A stretch of DNA of 29,727 nucleotides from F23-B02 sp045642545 (GTDB lineage: Bacteria > Bacillota > Clostridia > Oscillospirales > Oscillospiraceae). The notes beneath the pieces are model-generated. The model searched no databases. It saw only the letters and a list, made by a program, of their open reading frames with translations, and was not told where the DNA came from. How positions within the stretch are numbered: position 1 is the first letter of the stretch; every line of letters begins with the position of its first letter. Shown piece by piece: positions 16,969 through 26,126 of the stretch. A program made the translations under genes and the position numbers. Location of the stretch: assembly GCA_045642545.1 (NCBI GenBank), contig JAZUJB010000081.1, positions 1 through 29,727 on the forward strand. The letters run 5' to 3'.

Positions 16969-17406
16969 GTGGATAACAATTGCAACTTCAAAAGCGGTTC
17001 ACTGCCTTCCTGCGCGCCCTTGGCAATGGCTTATGTTCCAATGCAGGAGAGCGTTAAACCGACCTACAACACTGCTGAAGCCCTCACAAGAGGCACACTT
17101 TTCCCCGGACTTGATTTGCCGTTTATGAATATGGTAAACACCGGCGACCTGACGGGTACGCCGCTTGGTGAACTGATGGCCCTTGACTTTGTAGCTCATG
17201 AATTAGGCCTGTATCTTGACACGCACTGTGATGATACAGAAGCGTTTGATATGATGAAAAATGTTCTTGAGCTTGCAAAAACAGCGCACGAGCGCTATGC
17301 GAAGCTATATGGCCCCCTTCTGAAGAAGGATTTGCTTAAGTCACAGAGCTTTACCTGGCTGAAGAATCCGTGGCCATGGGACTATAACGCAAAATCGGAG
17401 GGCTGA
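16969..17406 (+). CDS. CotJA-CotJB fusion spore coat protein
   Basis: This single 145-residue frame contains two coat proteins that are normally separate. Residues 1-55 match CotJA (PLAMAYVPMQ, then YNTAEALTRGTLFPGLDLPF). Residues 62-145 match CotJB (GELMALDFVAHELGLYLDTH, AKLYGPLL, then FTWLKNPWPWDY). The joining stretch MNMVNTGDLTGTP has no stop. Both act at the inner spore coat with CotJC. The GTG at 16969 is chosen because AAAGGAGG lies ten bases upstream; in-frame sequence before it runs into the preceding hairpin. It ends three bases before cotJC, so the two genes form one unit behind a CATATAAT box. Confidence 0.85.
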   Translation: MDNNCNFKSGSLPSCAPLAMAYVPMQESVKPTYNTAEALTRGTLFPGLDLPFMNMVNTGDLTGTPLGELMALDFVAHELGLYLDTHCDDTEAFDMMKNVLELAKTAHERYAKLYGPLLKKDLLKSQSFTWLKNPWPWDYNAKSEG

Positions 17407-17409
17407 TAA

Positions 17410-18006
17410 ATGTTTATATATGAAAAGAAGCTTCAGTATCCTGTTAAGATAAAAAATCCAAATCCCGCACTTGCAAAATTCATTATTTCCCAATACGGCG
17501 GCCCCGATGGGGAGCTCGGCGCATCACTCAGATATCTTAGTCAGCGCTACAGTATGCCTTATCCCGAACTCAAGGGGCTTCTTACCGATATCGGAACCGA
17601 AGAACTCGGTCATCTTGAGATGGTAGGCGCAATTGTACACCAACTGACAAGGAAAATGACGCCTGAGGAGATTAAAAAGGCAGGCTTCGATGCCTATTTT
17701 GTAGACCACACAGCAGGCGTTTATCCTCAGTTTGCCTCCGGTACTCCGTGGACCGCAGCAACGATGCAGGTAAAAGGGGATGTAATAACCGACCTGCAGG
17801 AGGATATGGCGGCAGAGCAGAAGGCCCGCACGACCTATGATAATATTCTGAGGCTGTCTGATGACCCGGATGTAAATGATGTTATCAAGTTCCTGCGAGA
17901 GAGGGAGGTAGTCCACTTCCAACGCTTCGGCGAAGGCTTGAGAAATACCCTTGATAAGCTCGATTGCAAAAACTACTACGCAGTTAATCCGTCATTTGAC
18001 CGATAA
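17410..18006 (+). CDS. cotJC: Spore coat protein CotJC (manganese catalase family)
   Basis: CotJC is a ferritin-like di-metal protein related to manganese catalase, found in the spore coat. The 198-residue length is standard. Metal ligands are visible in TDIGTEELGHLEM (Glu64/65, His68), in the central EDMAAEQKA and in the REREVVHFQRF region. The N-terminus YEKKLQYPVKI and SQYGGPDGELGASLRYLSQRY are typical. The ATG is three bases after the cotJAB stop with only a weak SD (GGAGGG about ten bases upstream, inside the previous gene), giving coupling. A shared terminator closes the unit. Confidence 0.93.
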   Translation: MFIYEKKLQYPVKIKNPNPALAKFIISQYGGPDGELGASLRYLSQRYSMPYPELKGLLTDIGTEELGHLEMVGAIVHQLTRKMTPEEIKKAGFDAYFVDHTAGVYPQFASGTPWTAATMQVKGDVITDLQEDMAAEQKARTTYDNILRLSDDPDVNDVIKFLREREVVHFQRFGEGLRNTLDKLDCKNYYAVNPSFDR

Positions 18007-18042
18007 AAAAACATCCTCGAAGAAATTCGAGGATGTTTTTTT
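18005..18042. terminator. Bidirectional terminator between cotJC and the phosphofructokinase gene
   Basis: ACATCCTCGAA (18011-18021), loop GAAA and TTCGAGGATGT (18026-18036) are flanked by six A and six T residues. This gives T-runs on both strands between convergent genes. Confidence 0.93.
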
Positions 18043-18049
18043 ATTAAAA

Positions 18050-19333
<1,284 letters not shown>

Positions 19334-19360
19334 AATAGTGCCTCCATCTATTTATGATTA

Positions 19361-19389
19361 TTGATTGTAGCATATTTTAGGTTTATAAT
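19361..19389 (+). promoter_or_regulatory. Aldolase (fba) sigma-A promoter
   Basis: TTGATT (19361-19366) and consensus TATAAT (19384-19389) are 17 bases apart. Transcription should start near 19396. Confidence 0.8.
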
Positions 19390-19392
19390 AAA
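19364..19392 (-). promoter_or_regulatory. Phosphofructokinase promoter (extended -10)
   Basis: On the minus strand, TACAAT at 19364-19369 is preceded by TGC, giving an extended -10. A weak -35, TTTATT (19387-19392), lies 17 bases upstream. The -10 overlaps the -35 of the divergent aldolase promoter. Confidence 0.6.
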
Positions 19393-19447
19393 TATGAAAA
19401 TCTAATTTTTTGCAATTTCTATTTATTTTTTCAGGAGGATATCAACT

Positions 19448-20383
19448 ATGCCACTCGTAACCACTAAGGAAATGTTTGAGAAAGCCTATAACGGCGGCTA
19501 TGCAATCGGTGCATTCAATGTAAACAATATGGAAATCGTTCAGGGTATTACCGAGGCTGCTGCCGATTTGAATGCTCCTCTGATTCTTCAGGTTTCTAAG
19601 GGCGCACGCGCATATGCAAACCACACCTATCTTATGAAGCTCGTTGAAGCAGCAGTTGCAGAAACCGGACTTCCCATTGCTCTTCATCTTGACCACGGTG
19701 ACAGCTTTGATATCTGCAAGTCCTGCATCGACGGTGGCTTTACCTCCGTTATGATTGACGCTTCTTCCAAGCCCTTTGAAGAGAATATTGAGATTACCCG
19801 CAAGGTAGTCGAGTACGCACACGACCACGGTGTTGTCGTTGAAGCAGAGCTCGGCACTCTCGCAGGCATCGAAGACGAAGTAAATGTAAGCGCTGAGGAT
19901 TCCTCCTACACCCGTCCCGAGGATGTTCAGGAATTTGTAGAAAAGACCGGCTGCGATTCTCTCGCAATTGCAATCGGCACCTCTCATGGCGCATACAAGT
20001 TCAAGCCCGGCACCGACCCCAAGCTTCGTTTCGACATTCTTGAGGATGTTGCAAAGCGCCTTCCCGGATTCCCCATTGTTCTTCACGGCTCATCATCCGT
20101 ACCTCAGGAATTTGTTAAGATTATCAACGAAAACGGCGGCAATATGCCCGGAGCAATCGGCGTTCCCGAGGATCAGCTTCGCAAGGCTGCATCAATGGCT
20201 GTCTGCAAGATTAACATTGACTCCGACCTTCGTCTTGCAATGACCGCATCTGTCCGTCAGTACCTCAACGAGCATCCCGACCACTTCGACCCCAGACAGT
20301 ATCTCAAGCCCGCAAGAGCTGCTATCAAGTCTATGGTCGCACATAAGATTGTTGATGTTCTCGGCTGCAACGGAAAGGCATAA
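19448..20383 (+). CDS. fba: Class II fructose-1,6-bisphosphate aldolase
   Basis: This zinc-dependent aldolase splits fructose-1,6-bisphosphate into two trioses, the step after phosphofructokinase. The 311-residue protein shows GAFNVNNMEI, the zinc and catalytic HLDHGDS (His80, Asp82, His83), SVMIDASS, EAELGTLAG, the zinc histidine in GTSHGAYKF, LHGSSSVP and KINIDSDLR. The ATG has AGGAGG at 19433-19438. Its promoter overlaps that of the divergent phosphofructokinase gene. A P-type ATPase-like gene starts 33 bases downstream with no promoter seen in the gap. Confidence 0.96.
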   Translation: MPLVTTKEMFEKAYNGGYAIGAFNVNNMEIVQGITEAAADLNAPLILQVSKGARAYANHTYLMKLVEAAVAETGLPIALHLDHGDSFDICKSCIDGGFTSVMIDASSKPFEENIEITRKVVEYAHDHGVVVEAELGTLAGIEDEVNVSAEDSSYTRPEDVQEFVEKTGCDSLAIAIGTSHGAYKFKPGTDPKLRFDILEDVAKRLPGFPIVLHGSSSVPQEFVKIINENGGNMPGAIGVPEDQLRKAASMAVCKINIDSDLRLAMTASVRQYLNEHPDHFDPRQYLKPARAAIKSMVAHKIVDVLGCNGKA

Positions 20384-20416
20384 TTTAAGTTAATTCCGAA
20401 CAGGGAGGTGTGTATT

Positions 20417-22039
20417 GTGAACCGGACGGAAAACAGCGTTAAACACAGCAGAAGCACAAAGCCCATGCTGCCTGACACTATTACGATAATCAGGCTCGCA
20501 ATTACAGTTATCCTGCTGATACTCGCATATACGGTTAATACATCGCAGCTAATTTCAATTCTTATGCTTGTAGCCGCGTTGCTCACTGGCATTTCGGATA
20601 TTGCAATGACTGCGGTAAATGCAATCATAAAAAAGGATTATTTCAATAATGCCTGCTTTATTATGATTGCTGCAGTCGCAGCCTTTTGCGCCGGCTGCTA
20701 TATTGAAGCAATAGTTTTCGCAGTTGTATTTGAGCTTTGCGGAGTTTTGGAATACTACGCAGTCAAGATGACTCGAAACTCAGCTGCTTCGCGTATACCG
20801 GAAAACGACGATAAGTTCAAGCAGATAAAAACTGCGCTCAACCGACCTGAAAGCCTTGAAAACTCTTATAAAGACAAATTTGAGCCCGTCTTTTCGATTA
20901 TTGTTAAGGCCGCTTTTGTAATTGCCGTATTGTACGCTGTATTGCTGCCGCTTATCAGCAATATGACATATGTAATGTCAATCAGAAGGGGAGCAATGCT
21001 TATTGCCGCAGTTATACCCACTTCGATGTTTATTTCGCTGCCGCTATGCAGCGCATACGGACTTTGTTATTCCGCACTGTACGGTGTTTTCACCGATAGA
21101 GCAGAGGTTCTTGAGCGCACCGCAGGTGTAAAAGCTGTTGTATTTGATAAGTCATATGTAATTACCGACGGCGTACCTAAGATTTCGGCAATCATTTCTC
21201 CCGTTCTGGACAAAAACAGCTTCCTGCAGTCAGCTGCGTACACCGCATATAAGTCTGAGCAGAGGATTGCTGCGCCGATTGTAAGTGCCTTTAACGGTAC
21301 AATACATCCCGAATTTATCAAGGATTTCAATGATATTCCCGGCAGCGGTATGGAAATCACAATAGGCGGCAGGTCAATGCTTTTAGGTACTCTTGACCTC
21401 CTCGAATCCAGAGGCATTGTGCTTGATGAGAAGAATATACGCAGCGGATATGTGCTTTATATGATTATCGCAGGTAGCTACGCAGGCTGTATAATATTCA
21501 AGGAGAATATAAATCCTTATGCCGCAAAAACCGTTTCCGACCTAAGTGAAATAGGCGTTAAAAGCTATTTAGTAGCTGAAGACGGCAGGGAAGTAAGCGA
21601 ACGAACCGCAAATTCTCTTGGTATTTCAGAGTTTTTCTCTTGCTGCGATACTGTAAAGAAGCTGTCCGCGGTAAAGGAAATCAAATCCAATGCTGCCGAA
21701 ACCGACAGAGTAATGTATGTCAGTGCCGAGCATATTGAATACCATACCGATGCCGATATTGATGTAAATGTCGGCGGTACGGGTGATACAGAGGATATAC
21801 AGATGAGCAACATCGGTATATTCGGCTTGCCGGTAGCCTTGGCTGCGGCTAAGAAGGTAAGACAGATTTCCGCAGAAAACCTGCTTCTGTCTGCCGCTGT
21901 CAAGCTGATTCTTATTGCTCTTGCGGTAACCGGAAATGCAACACTTTGGTTTATCGCTTTGGTGGATGCAGCGGCCGGAATTTTCGGAATATTGAATATT
22001 TCCACTATCGCAAAAGAAGAAACGGCAGAAAACGAATAA
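20417..22039 (+). CDS. Degenerate P1B-type ATPase-like membrane protein (predicted inactive)
   Basis: This intact 540-residue frame looks like a heavy-metal P-type ATPase stripped of its catalytic parts. N-terminal membrane helices at about 20-60 and 80-110 resemble P1B helices (FIMIAAVAAFCAGCYIEAIVF). After EYYAVKMTR the actuator domain with its TGE motif is missing; the chain passes in about 35 residues to the next helix pair. CPC is replaced by PLC. DKTGT reads DKSYVI (Asp244), SEHP reads SEQR, and the GDGxND hinge is absent. GSGMEITIGG still resembles the nucleotide-domain loop. The start is the GTG at 20417, eight bases after GGGAGG. Its role is unknown. It probably shares the aldolase transcript. 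Confidence 0.75.
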   Translation: MNRTENSVKHSRSTKPMLPDTITIIRLAITVILLILAYTVNTSQLISILMLVAALLTGISDIAMTAVNAIIKKDYFNNACFIMIAAVAAFCAGCYIEAIVFAVVFELCGVLEYYAVKMTRNSAASRIPENDDKFKQIKTALNRPESLENSYKDKFEPVFSIIVKAAFVIAVLYAVLLPLISNMTYVMSIRRGAMLIAAVIPTSMFISLPLCSAYGLCYSALYGVFTDRAEVLERTAGVKAVVFDKSYVITDGVPKISAIISPVLDKNSFLQSAAYTAYKSEQRIAAPIVSAFNGTIHPEFIKDFNDIPGSGMEITIGGRSMLLGTLDLLESRGIVLDEKNIRSGYVLYMIIAGSYAGCIIFKENINPYAAKTVSDLSEIGVKSYLVAEDGREVSERTANSLGISEFFSCCDTVKKLSAVKEIKSNAAETDRVMYVSAEHIEYHTDADIDVNVGGTGDTEDIQMSNIGIFGLPVALAAAKKVRQISAENLLLSAAVKLILIALAVTGNATLWFIALVDAAAGIFGILNISTIAKEETAENE

Positions 22040-22044
22040 AATCA

Positions 22045-22078
22045 GACCGCATTGGTAATCCCAATGCGGTCATTTTTT
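22045..22078 (+). terminator. Terminator of the fba unit
   Basis: GACCGCATTGG (22045-22055), a five-base loop and CCAATGCGGTC (22061-22071) are followed by ATTTTTT. The T-run ends on the stop codon of the convergent xer gene. Confidence 0.9.
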
Positions 22079-23073
22079 CATTCAGGCTTAAAATTACTGA
22101 GCGGATTTGCTTCTGCAGCAACTCTGAGCTCGGTATTGTCAATGTGAGTATATATCTGAGTGGTGTTGAGATTATCGTGTCCGAGAAGTTCCTGCAGTGT
22201 TCTGACATCAACACCATTTTGCAGCATAAGCGTTGCCGCCGTGTGGCGCAGCTTATGAGATGAGTACTTTTCGGCATCCAAACCGGCTCTTTTCAGCGAG
22301 GTTTTTACCATACTGTGCACGGCTTCACGGCTCATTCTCGTGCGTCTGTTTGATAAAAACAGTGCATTTCTGTCAATTGCGGCAATGTTTTTTCTGACTT
22401 CAAGATAATTATTAATTGCCTCTGCACACGCTTCATTAATGTATATAATTCGTTCCTTGCTGCCTTTACCGAATACTCTTATGTGGTCTACGCGTATATC
22501 CTGAATATTCAAGCCTACAATTTCGGAAATACGCAAACCGCAGTTAAGGAAAATGCAGAGAATGCAGTAATCGCGCTCTTTATTCTTGCCGTCAACAGAG
22601 GAGAGGAGGGACTGCGCCTCGGGCAGAGTAAGATAGCGGGGAAGAGTTTTCGGTATTTTCGGCACATCGAGGTCCTGGAGGGGATTTGTTTCAATAAGCT
22701 TAGCCTTGACTGTCAGATACTTATAAAAGCTGCGCAGCGTTGAAACCTTGCGCGCACGGGTTGATGCCTTGGTGCCGTATTCAGATTCACGGCTGCGTTG
22801 ATTTTTCACCTTATCGCGAGTGAGAAAAGAAAGATACTCATAAGCTTCGGTAACAGTAACCGACTTTACAAAGTCAAGGTCAATATCAGCTATCGAAACC
22901 TCATCAAGCTCAGTATTGCGTGGAACAACTCCTCGGTGAATTTTCAGAAATCTGAAAAATGTTCTTAAATCAAGATAGTATTCGTCAACGGTTTTTCGCG
23001 AATGACCCTTGATAGTCTCATGATATGTCAAAAAGCCTTTTATTATTTCAGGCGCTTCGGTTCTGTAATCCAT
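22078..23073 (-). CDS. Tyrosine recombinase, XerC/XerD type
   Basis: This 331-residue integrase-family recombinase probably resolves chromosome dimers. An N-terminal SAM-like domain covers about residues 1-125, followed by the catalytic domain with the arginine in CGLRISE, the lysine in GKGSKER, HKLRH, and GHDNLNTTQIYTH with the tyrosine nucleophile. The ATG at 23071-23073 follows GGAG by six bases; an in-frame TTG four codons earlier overlaps that SD and is rejected. It is a lone gene with its own promoter and no flanking att-like repeats or phage genes, so a housekeeping Xer role is favoured over an element integrase. XerC versus XerD cannot be decided here. Confidence 0.87.
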   Translation of the reverse strand: MDYRTEAPEIIKGFLTYHETIKGHSRKTVDEYYLDLRTFFRFLKIHRGVVPRNTELDEVSIADIDLDFVKSVTVTEAYEYLSFLTRDKVKNQRSRESEYGTKASTRARKVSTLRSFYKYLTVKAKLIETNPLQDLDVPKIPKTLPRYLTLPEAQSLLSSVDGKNKERDYCILCIFLNCGLRISEIVGLNIQDIRVDHIRVFGKGSKERIIYINEACAEAINNYLEVRKNIAAIDRNALFLSNRRTRMSREAVHSMVKTSLKRAGLDAEKYSSHKLRHTAATLMLQNGVDVRTLQELLGHDNLNTTQIYTHIDNTELRVAAEANPLSNFKPE

Positions 23074-23106
23074 AATTTGCTCCAATCAGCTAATTATTAT
23101 GAATTT

Positions 23107-23136
23107 ATTATAACAGGGAAGCTGTTTTGCTGTCTA
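23107..23136 (-). promoter_or_regulatory. xer sigma-A promoter
   Basis: On the minus strand, TAGACA (23131-23136) and consensus TATAAT (23107-23112) are 18 bases apart. They end about 34 bases before the ATG. Confidence 0.7.
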
Positions 23137-23183
23137 TTGGCAAATTGACCAATAATTAAACAAAATAAAGATTTTGTTTAATT
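23135..23183. repeat. Two inverted repeats upstream of the xer promoter
   Basis: TATTGG (23135-23140), eight bases and CCAATA (23149-23154) form an operator-like dyad that overlaps the -35 box. Next to it, AATTAAACAAAAT (23154-23166), a four-base loop and ATTTTGTTTAATT (23171-23183) form a perfect 13-bp palindrome. No binding protein is known to me. Confidence 0.6.
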
Positions 23184-23201
23184 TGGGGGAGTTAAAAAAT
23201 G

Positions 23202-23247
23202 AAAATACAGGGTATTTAGCATATTTATTGCTACGACCCTGTATTTT
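23202..23247 (-). terminator. Terminator after the DUF6873-like gene
   Basis: AAAATACAGGGT (23202-23213) pairs with ACCCTGTATTTT (23236-23247), and an inner TAGCA/TGCTA pair extends the stem. T-rich sequence follows on both strands. Confidence 0.8.
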
Positions 23248-23251
23248 TCGA

Positions 23252-24004
23252 TTATTCTTCAGTTAGCGGTATTGCGCTGCCTATATCAAAGATTTCCTTG
23301 TCTGTAAGATATATCGGCTTTATTTTTCTTGCGCTCAGAAATTCTTCAATTCTGTCTCTTATAACTGTATCATTGATTCTTCCAGTAAACGCAATTTCAT
23401 CTGCATTTATTTTGAATGACGCTCCGCCTATAAAACCGTAGTCAAATCCGTCCAGTGCAACGAAGGGCTCATTAATCAGTAATACATTCATTCCTGTTAA
23501 CTGCGCAGCTTGTGCAATCATTTTATCTGATGTAATTACAGACTGTTCATCTACAACACATACTGAGCATTTTGTGTAGCCTTGATTAACCGAAATTCTT
23601 GTATTTACATTAAGAAACTCAGTTATACTCTCATCTGCTGTTTTGGGATTGTATATCAGTTTATCGCTTACTATACAGAAATTCAGCCTTGCATCGTGTG
23701 GATAAACCTTATCAGTCGGATTTGGTACATATTCAATATTATAGCCTAACGCATTAACTTTGTCGGAAACTTCACATTCTTTCAGATATTCTGATAATAC
23801 GATGCTATTCTCACTGATATGTACTGCAGATAAATCCGAGTGCCCCGAGAGTCTTTCATCTACATACAGATTATCATCAAGCCAAATTGGCACCAAATTG
23901 TGCTGAATTAATGCATTTTCAAGCGCATTTTGGTACTTTTTGCCTAATATTATGTGCCGCACTTCCCTTTCCGGCAAATGCGGCATTTTTATGTTACCAA
24001 TCAT
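23252..24004 (-). CDS. DUF6873-like protein (GME-fold candidate)
   Basis: This 250-residue protein I tentatively match to DUF6873, described as having a guanidino-modifying-enzyme-like fold. Conserved-looking stretches are HDARLNFC, NQGYTKCSVCVVDEQSVITSD, GGASFKINADEIAFTG and the C-terminal LTDKEIFDIGS. It has no signal peptide or membrane helix. The frame starts one base after the radA stop, so it is co-translated with radA. A 60-base sample (23281-23340) is about one-third G+C, clearly lower than neighbouring genes, which may mean weak constraint or transfer. Function unknown; the family name is from memory and uncertain. Confidence 0.6.
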   Translation of the reverse strand: MIGNIKMPHLPEREVRHIILGKKYQNALENALIQHNLVPIWLDDNLYVDERLSGHSDLSAVHISENSIVLSEYLKECEVSDKVNALGYNIEYVPNPTDKVYPHDARLNFCIVSDKLIYNPKTADESITEFLNVNTRISVNQGYTKCSVCVVDEQSVITSDKMIAQAAQLTGMNVLLINEPFVALDGFDYGFIGGASFKINADEIAFTGRINDTVIRDRIEEFLSARKIKPIYLTDKEIFDIGSAIPLTEE

Positions 24005-24005
24005 A

Positions 24006-25364
24006 TCAGCCTAATGTTGCTTTTATGGCTTCTCTGATGTCCTTAACGGATATCAGCTCAAGTCCGTCGGGCTTTCTGATATCGTCCTTAATGTGAGCAG
24101 GTATCACGCAACGCTTAAAGCCGAGTCTTGCAATTTCAGACAGACGCATATTAAGATTGCTGACACTTCTGATTTCGCCAGACAGACCGACCTCGCCGAC
24201 AGCAGCCAAATCTCTGCCCAACGGAAGGTCTCTGAAGCTGCTTGCGATAGCAAGTGTTGTTGCAAGGTCTGCGGCAGGCTCGTCCAGCTCAAGCCCGCCG
24301 ATAACATTAATATATGCATCGCAGCCCGAAACTGCCATGCCGCCGCGCTTTTCAAGCACTGCAATAAGCAGGGTTGCTCTGTTATAATCAATGCCGTTTG
24401 AGCTTCTGCGGCCTGCATTATATGTCGCAGGTGCGACCAACGCCTGAATCTCTGCCAAAATGGGCCTTGAGCCCTCGATTACGCAGGTTACGCAGGTACC
24501 CGGTGCATTATCGGGTCTTCCCGAAAGAAGAATTTCAGACGGATTTTTAAGCTCCTTAAGGCCCGTATCGACCATTTCAAAAACGCCGATTTCATTTGTT
24601 GAGCCAAAGCGGTTCTTACCTGCGCGAAGAATTCTGAACGATGTGCTTCGCTCACCCTCAAAGTACAGCACGCAGTCGACCATATGCTCAAGCACCTTAG
24701 GTCCTGCAATACTTCCCTCTTTATTGATATGACCGATAACAAAGGTGGTAAAGCCTTTTTCCTTGGTCATGCGCATAATTGACATTGTGCACTCGCGCAC
24801 CTGGCTTACGCTGCCGGGGGCAGAGCTCACATCCTGGTCAAACATGGTCTGTATGGAGTCAATGATAACAATATCGGGAGAAAGCTCGTCAATCGTCTCC
24901 ATGACCTCTGCAAGACCGGTTTCAGCCAGAACATATATCTGGCCTTTGTCTACATTCAGGCGCTGAGCGCGCATTTTAAGCTGTCTTTCGCTCTCCTCAC
25001 CTGTTACATACAGAATCTTCTGCTCACCCTCAACAAGACCGCAAAGCTGCAGCAAAAGCGTTGATTTACCAATGCCCGGAGCACCGCCGACAAGCACAAG
25101 TGAGCCGCGTACTGCACCGCCGCCGAGAACTCTGTCGAGCTCGCCTATGCCCGTTGAGAAGCGAATTTCGGCCTCGGTATCGAGCTCTGAAATCAGCTTA
25201 GGCGTCTTTGCGTATGATTTTGCAGACCTTGACGCACCTTTGCCCTTTGCATCAAGCTTTACCTCAACCAAGCTGTCCCAAGCACCGCAGGCAGTGCATT
25301 TTCCGCTCCATTTAACTGTCTCGTTGCCGCATTCCGAGCAGCAGAAAACTGTCTTTTGTTTCAT
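24006..25364 (-). CDS. radA: DNA repair protein RadA
   Basis: RadA is a RecA-like/Lon-like ATPase that helps process recombination intermediates. The 452-residue product has the N-terminal four-cysteine zinc finger (CSEC...CTAC), Walker A GGAPGIGKST, the RadA-specific KNRFG motif in RAGKNRFGSTNE, and a C-terminal Lon-protease-like domain (SGCDAYINVIGG, LGRDLAAVGEVGLSGE). The ATG is supported by AGGAG nearby. It lies nine bases after cwlD and one base before the DUF6873-like gene, so these three form one unit. In Bacillus radA is next to disA; that linkage is absent here. Confidence 0.96.
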   Translation of the reverse strand: MKQKTVFCCSECGNETVKWSGKCTACGAWDSLVEVKLDAKGKGASRSAKSYAKTPKLISELDTEAEIRFSTGIGELDRVLGGGAVRGSLVLVGGAPGIGKSTLLLQLCGLVEGEQKILYVTGEESERQLKMRAQRLNVDKGQIYVLAETGLAEVMETIDELSPDIVIIDSIQTMFDQDVSSAPGSVSQVRECTMSIMRMTKEKGFTTFVIGHINKEGSIAGPKVLEHMVDCVLYFEGERSTSFRILRAGKNRFGSTNEIGVFEMVDTGLKELKNPSEILLSGRPDNAPGTCVTCVIEGSRPILAEIQALVAPATYNAGRRSSNGIDYNRATLLIAVLEKRGGMAVSGCDAYINVIGGLELDEPAADLATTLAIASSFRDLPLGRDLAAVGEVGLSGEIRSVSNLNMRLSEIARLGFKRCVIPAHIKDDIRKPDGLELISVKDIREAIKATLG

Positions 25365-25373
25365 AGTTAACTC

Positions 25374-26087
25374 CTAAGCCGAAGCTGAAATATTCATATA
25401 CTGTATATACGAAGCTGTAAGCACCGCGGCAATTTTAGTCTGATAAACATCATCCGACAGTCGCTTAACCTCTTCCGGATTGGACATAAAGCCGCATTCA
25501 ACAAGGATTGACGGACATTTTGCGCTTGAGGTGAGCAGTAATTCCTTTGGTGCGGGCCGTGCAACCCGTCTGTTTGACGGGTCAACTTGGGATACCATAT
25601 TATCCTGAGTTATTAGCCCCAAATCCTTGCTGCCTTCGACCTCAGAATACATTACTTCCGCACCGCTTACAAGCTCTCCGGGGAATTTATTCTGGTGAAT
25701 GCTTATCAGCACCGCATTTTCCGCAGAATTTGCAATTTCTGCTCTCTCCACGAGATTATTATGCTCGCTGTATGACTTGCCTTCCGAATTATCGGTATCG
25801 CTTGCCCTTGTCAAAACGGTATTTATTCCGAAAAACTGCGCTATTGCATCAGCCTTAAGGGCAATTTCAAGGTTAATATCGCTTTCCTTTATACCGGAGT
25901 CGGATATAGCCCCGCCGTCAATACCACCATGCCCCGCGTCAATAACAAGCGTTGCTTTCTGACTTAAGTTAAGAGCATTTTTCGTGTCGGGGCCGGTAAA
26001 TACGATTAATATGATAAGCGCTGCAACCACAAGCAGCAGTAATATAAAAATCTTCAGAAATCTTTTGAAATCAATTGCAATAAACAA
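25374..26087 (-). CDS. cwlD: Germination/cortex N-acetylmuramoyl-L-alanine amidase CwlD
   Basis: CwlD strips peptides from muramic acid so that spore cortex can acquire muramic delta-lactam. The 237-residue protein has one N-terminal membrane helix (about 10-31) and an Amidase_3 domain with zinc ligands in DAGHGGIDGG (His53), ESDINLEIA, ISIHQNKF and the catalytic glutamate in LVECGFMSNPEE. The start is TTG at 26085-26087, with GGGGTGAT five bases upstream; no ATG or GTG is in range. That SD sits in the 3' arm of a terminator-like hairpin, and the T-run overlaps the start codon. It ends in TAG. Confidence 0.92.
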   Translation of the reverse strand: MFIAIDFKRFLKIFILLLLVVAALIILIVFTGPDTKNALNLSQKATLVIDAGHGGIDGGAISDSGIKESDINLEIALKADAIAQFFGINTVLTRASDTDNSEGKSYSEHNNLVERAEIANSAENAVLISIHQNKFPGELVSGAEVMYSEVEGSKDLGLITQDNMVSQVDPSNRRVARPAPKELLLTSSAKCPSILVECGFMSNPEEVKRLSDDVYQTKIAAVLTASYIQYMNISASA

Positions 26088-26125
26088 AAAATCACCCCAT
26101 TAACAAGCTATGTTCATGGGGTGAT
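26086..26125 (-). terminator. Terminator-like hairpin sequestering the cwlD ribosome site
   Basis: On the minus strand, ATCACCCCAT (26116-26125) pairs with ATGGGGTGAT (26091-26100), extended by AACA/TGTT around a five-base loop. A run of six T residues (26086-26091) follows. It terminates the upstream aminotransferase transcript and its 3' arm contains the cwlD SD. Confidence 0.8.
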
Positions 26126-26126
26126 T

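Noticed and set aside
22078..23073. Tyrosine recombinase as the integrase of a mobile element
   Set aside because: No phage, conjugation or cargo genes and no flanking direct repeats or tRNA are present; neighbours are housekeeping genes.
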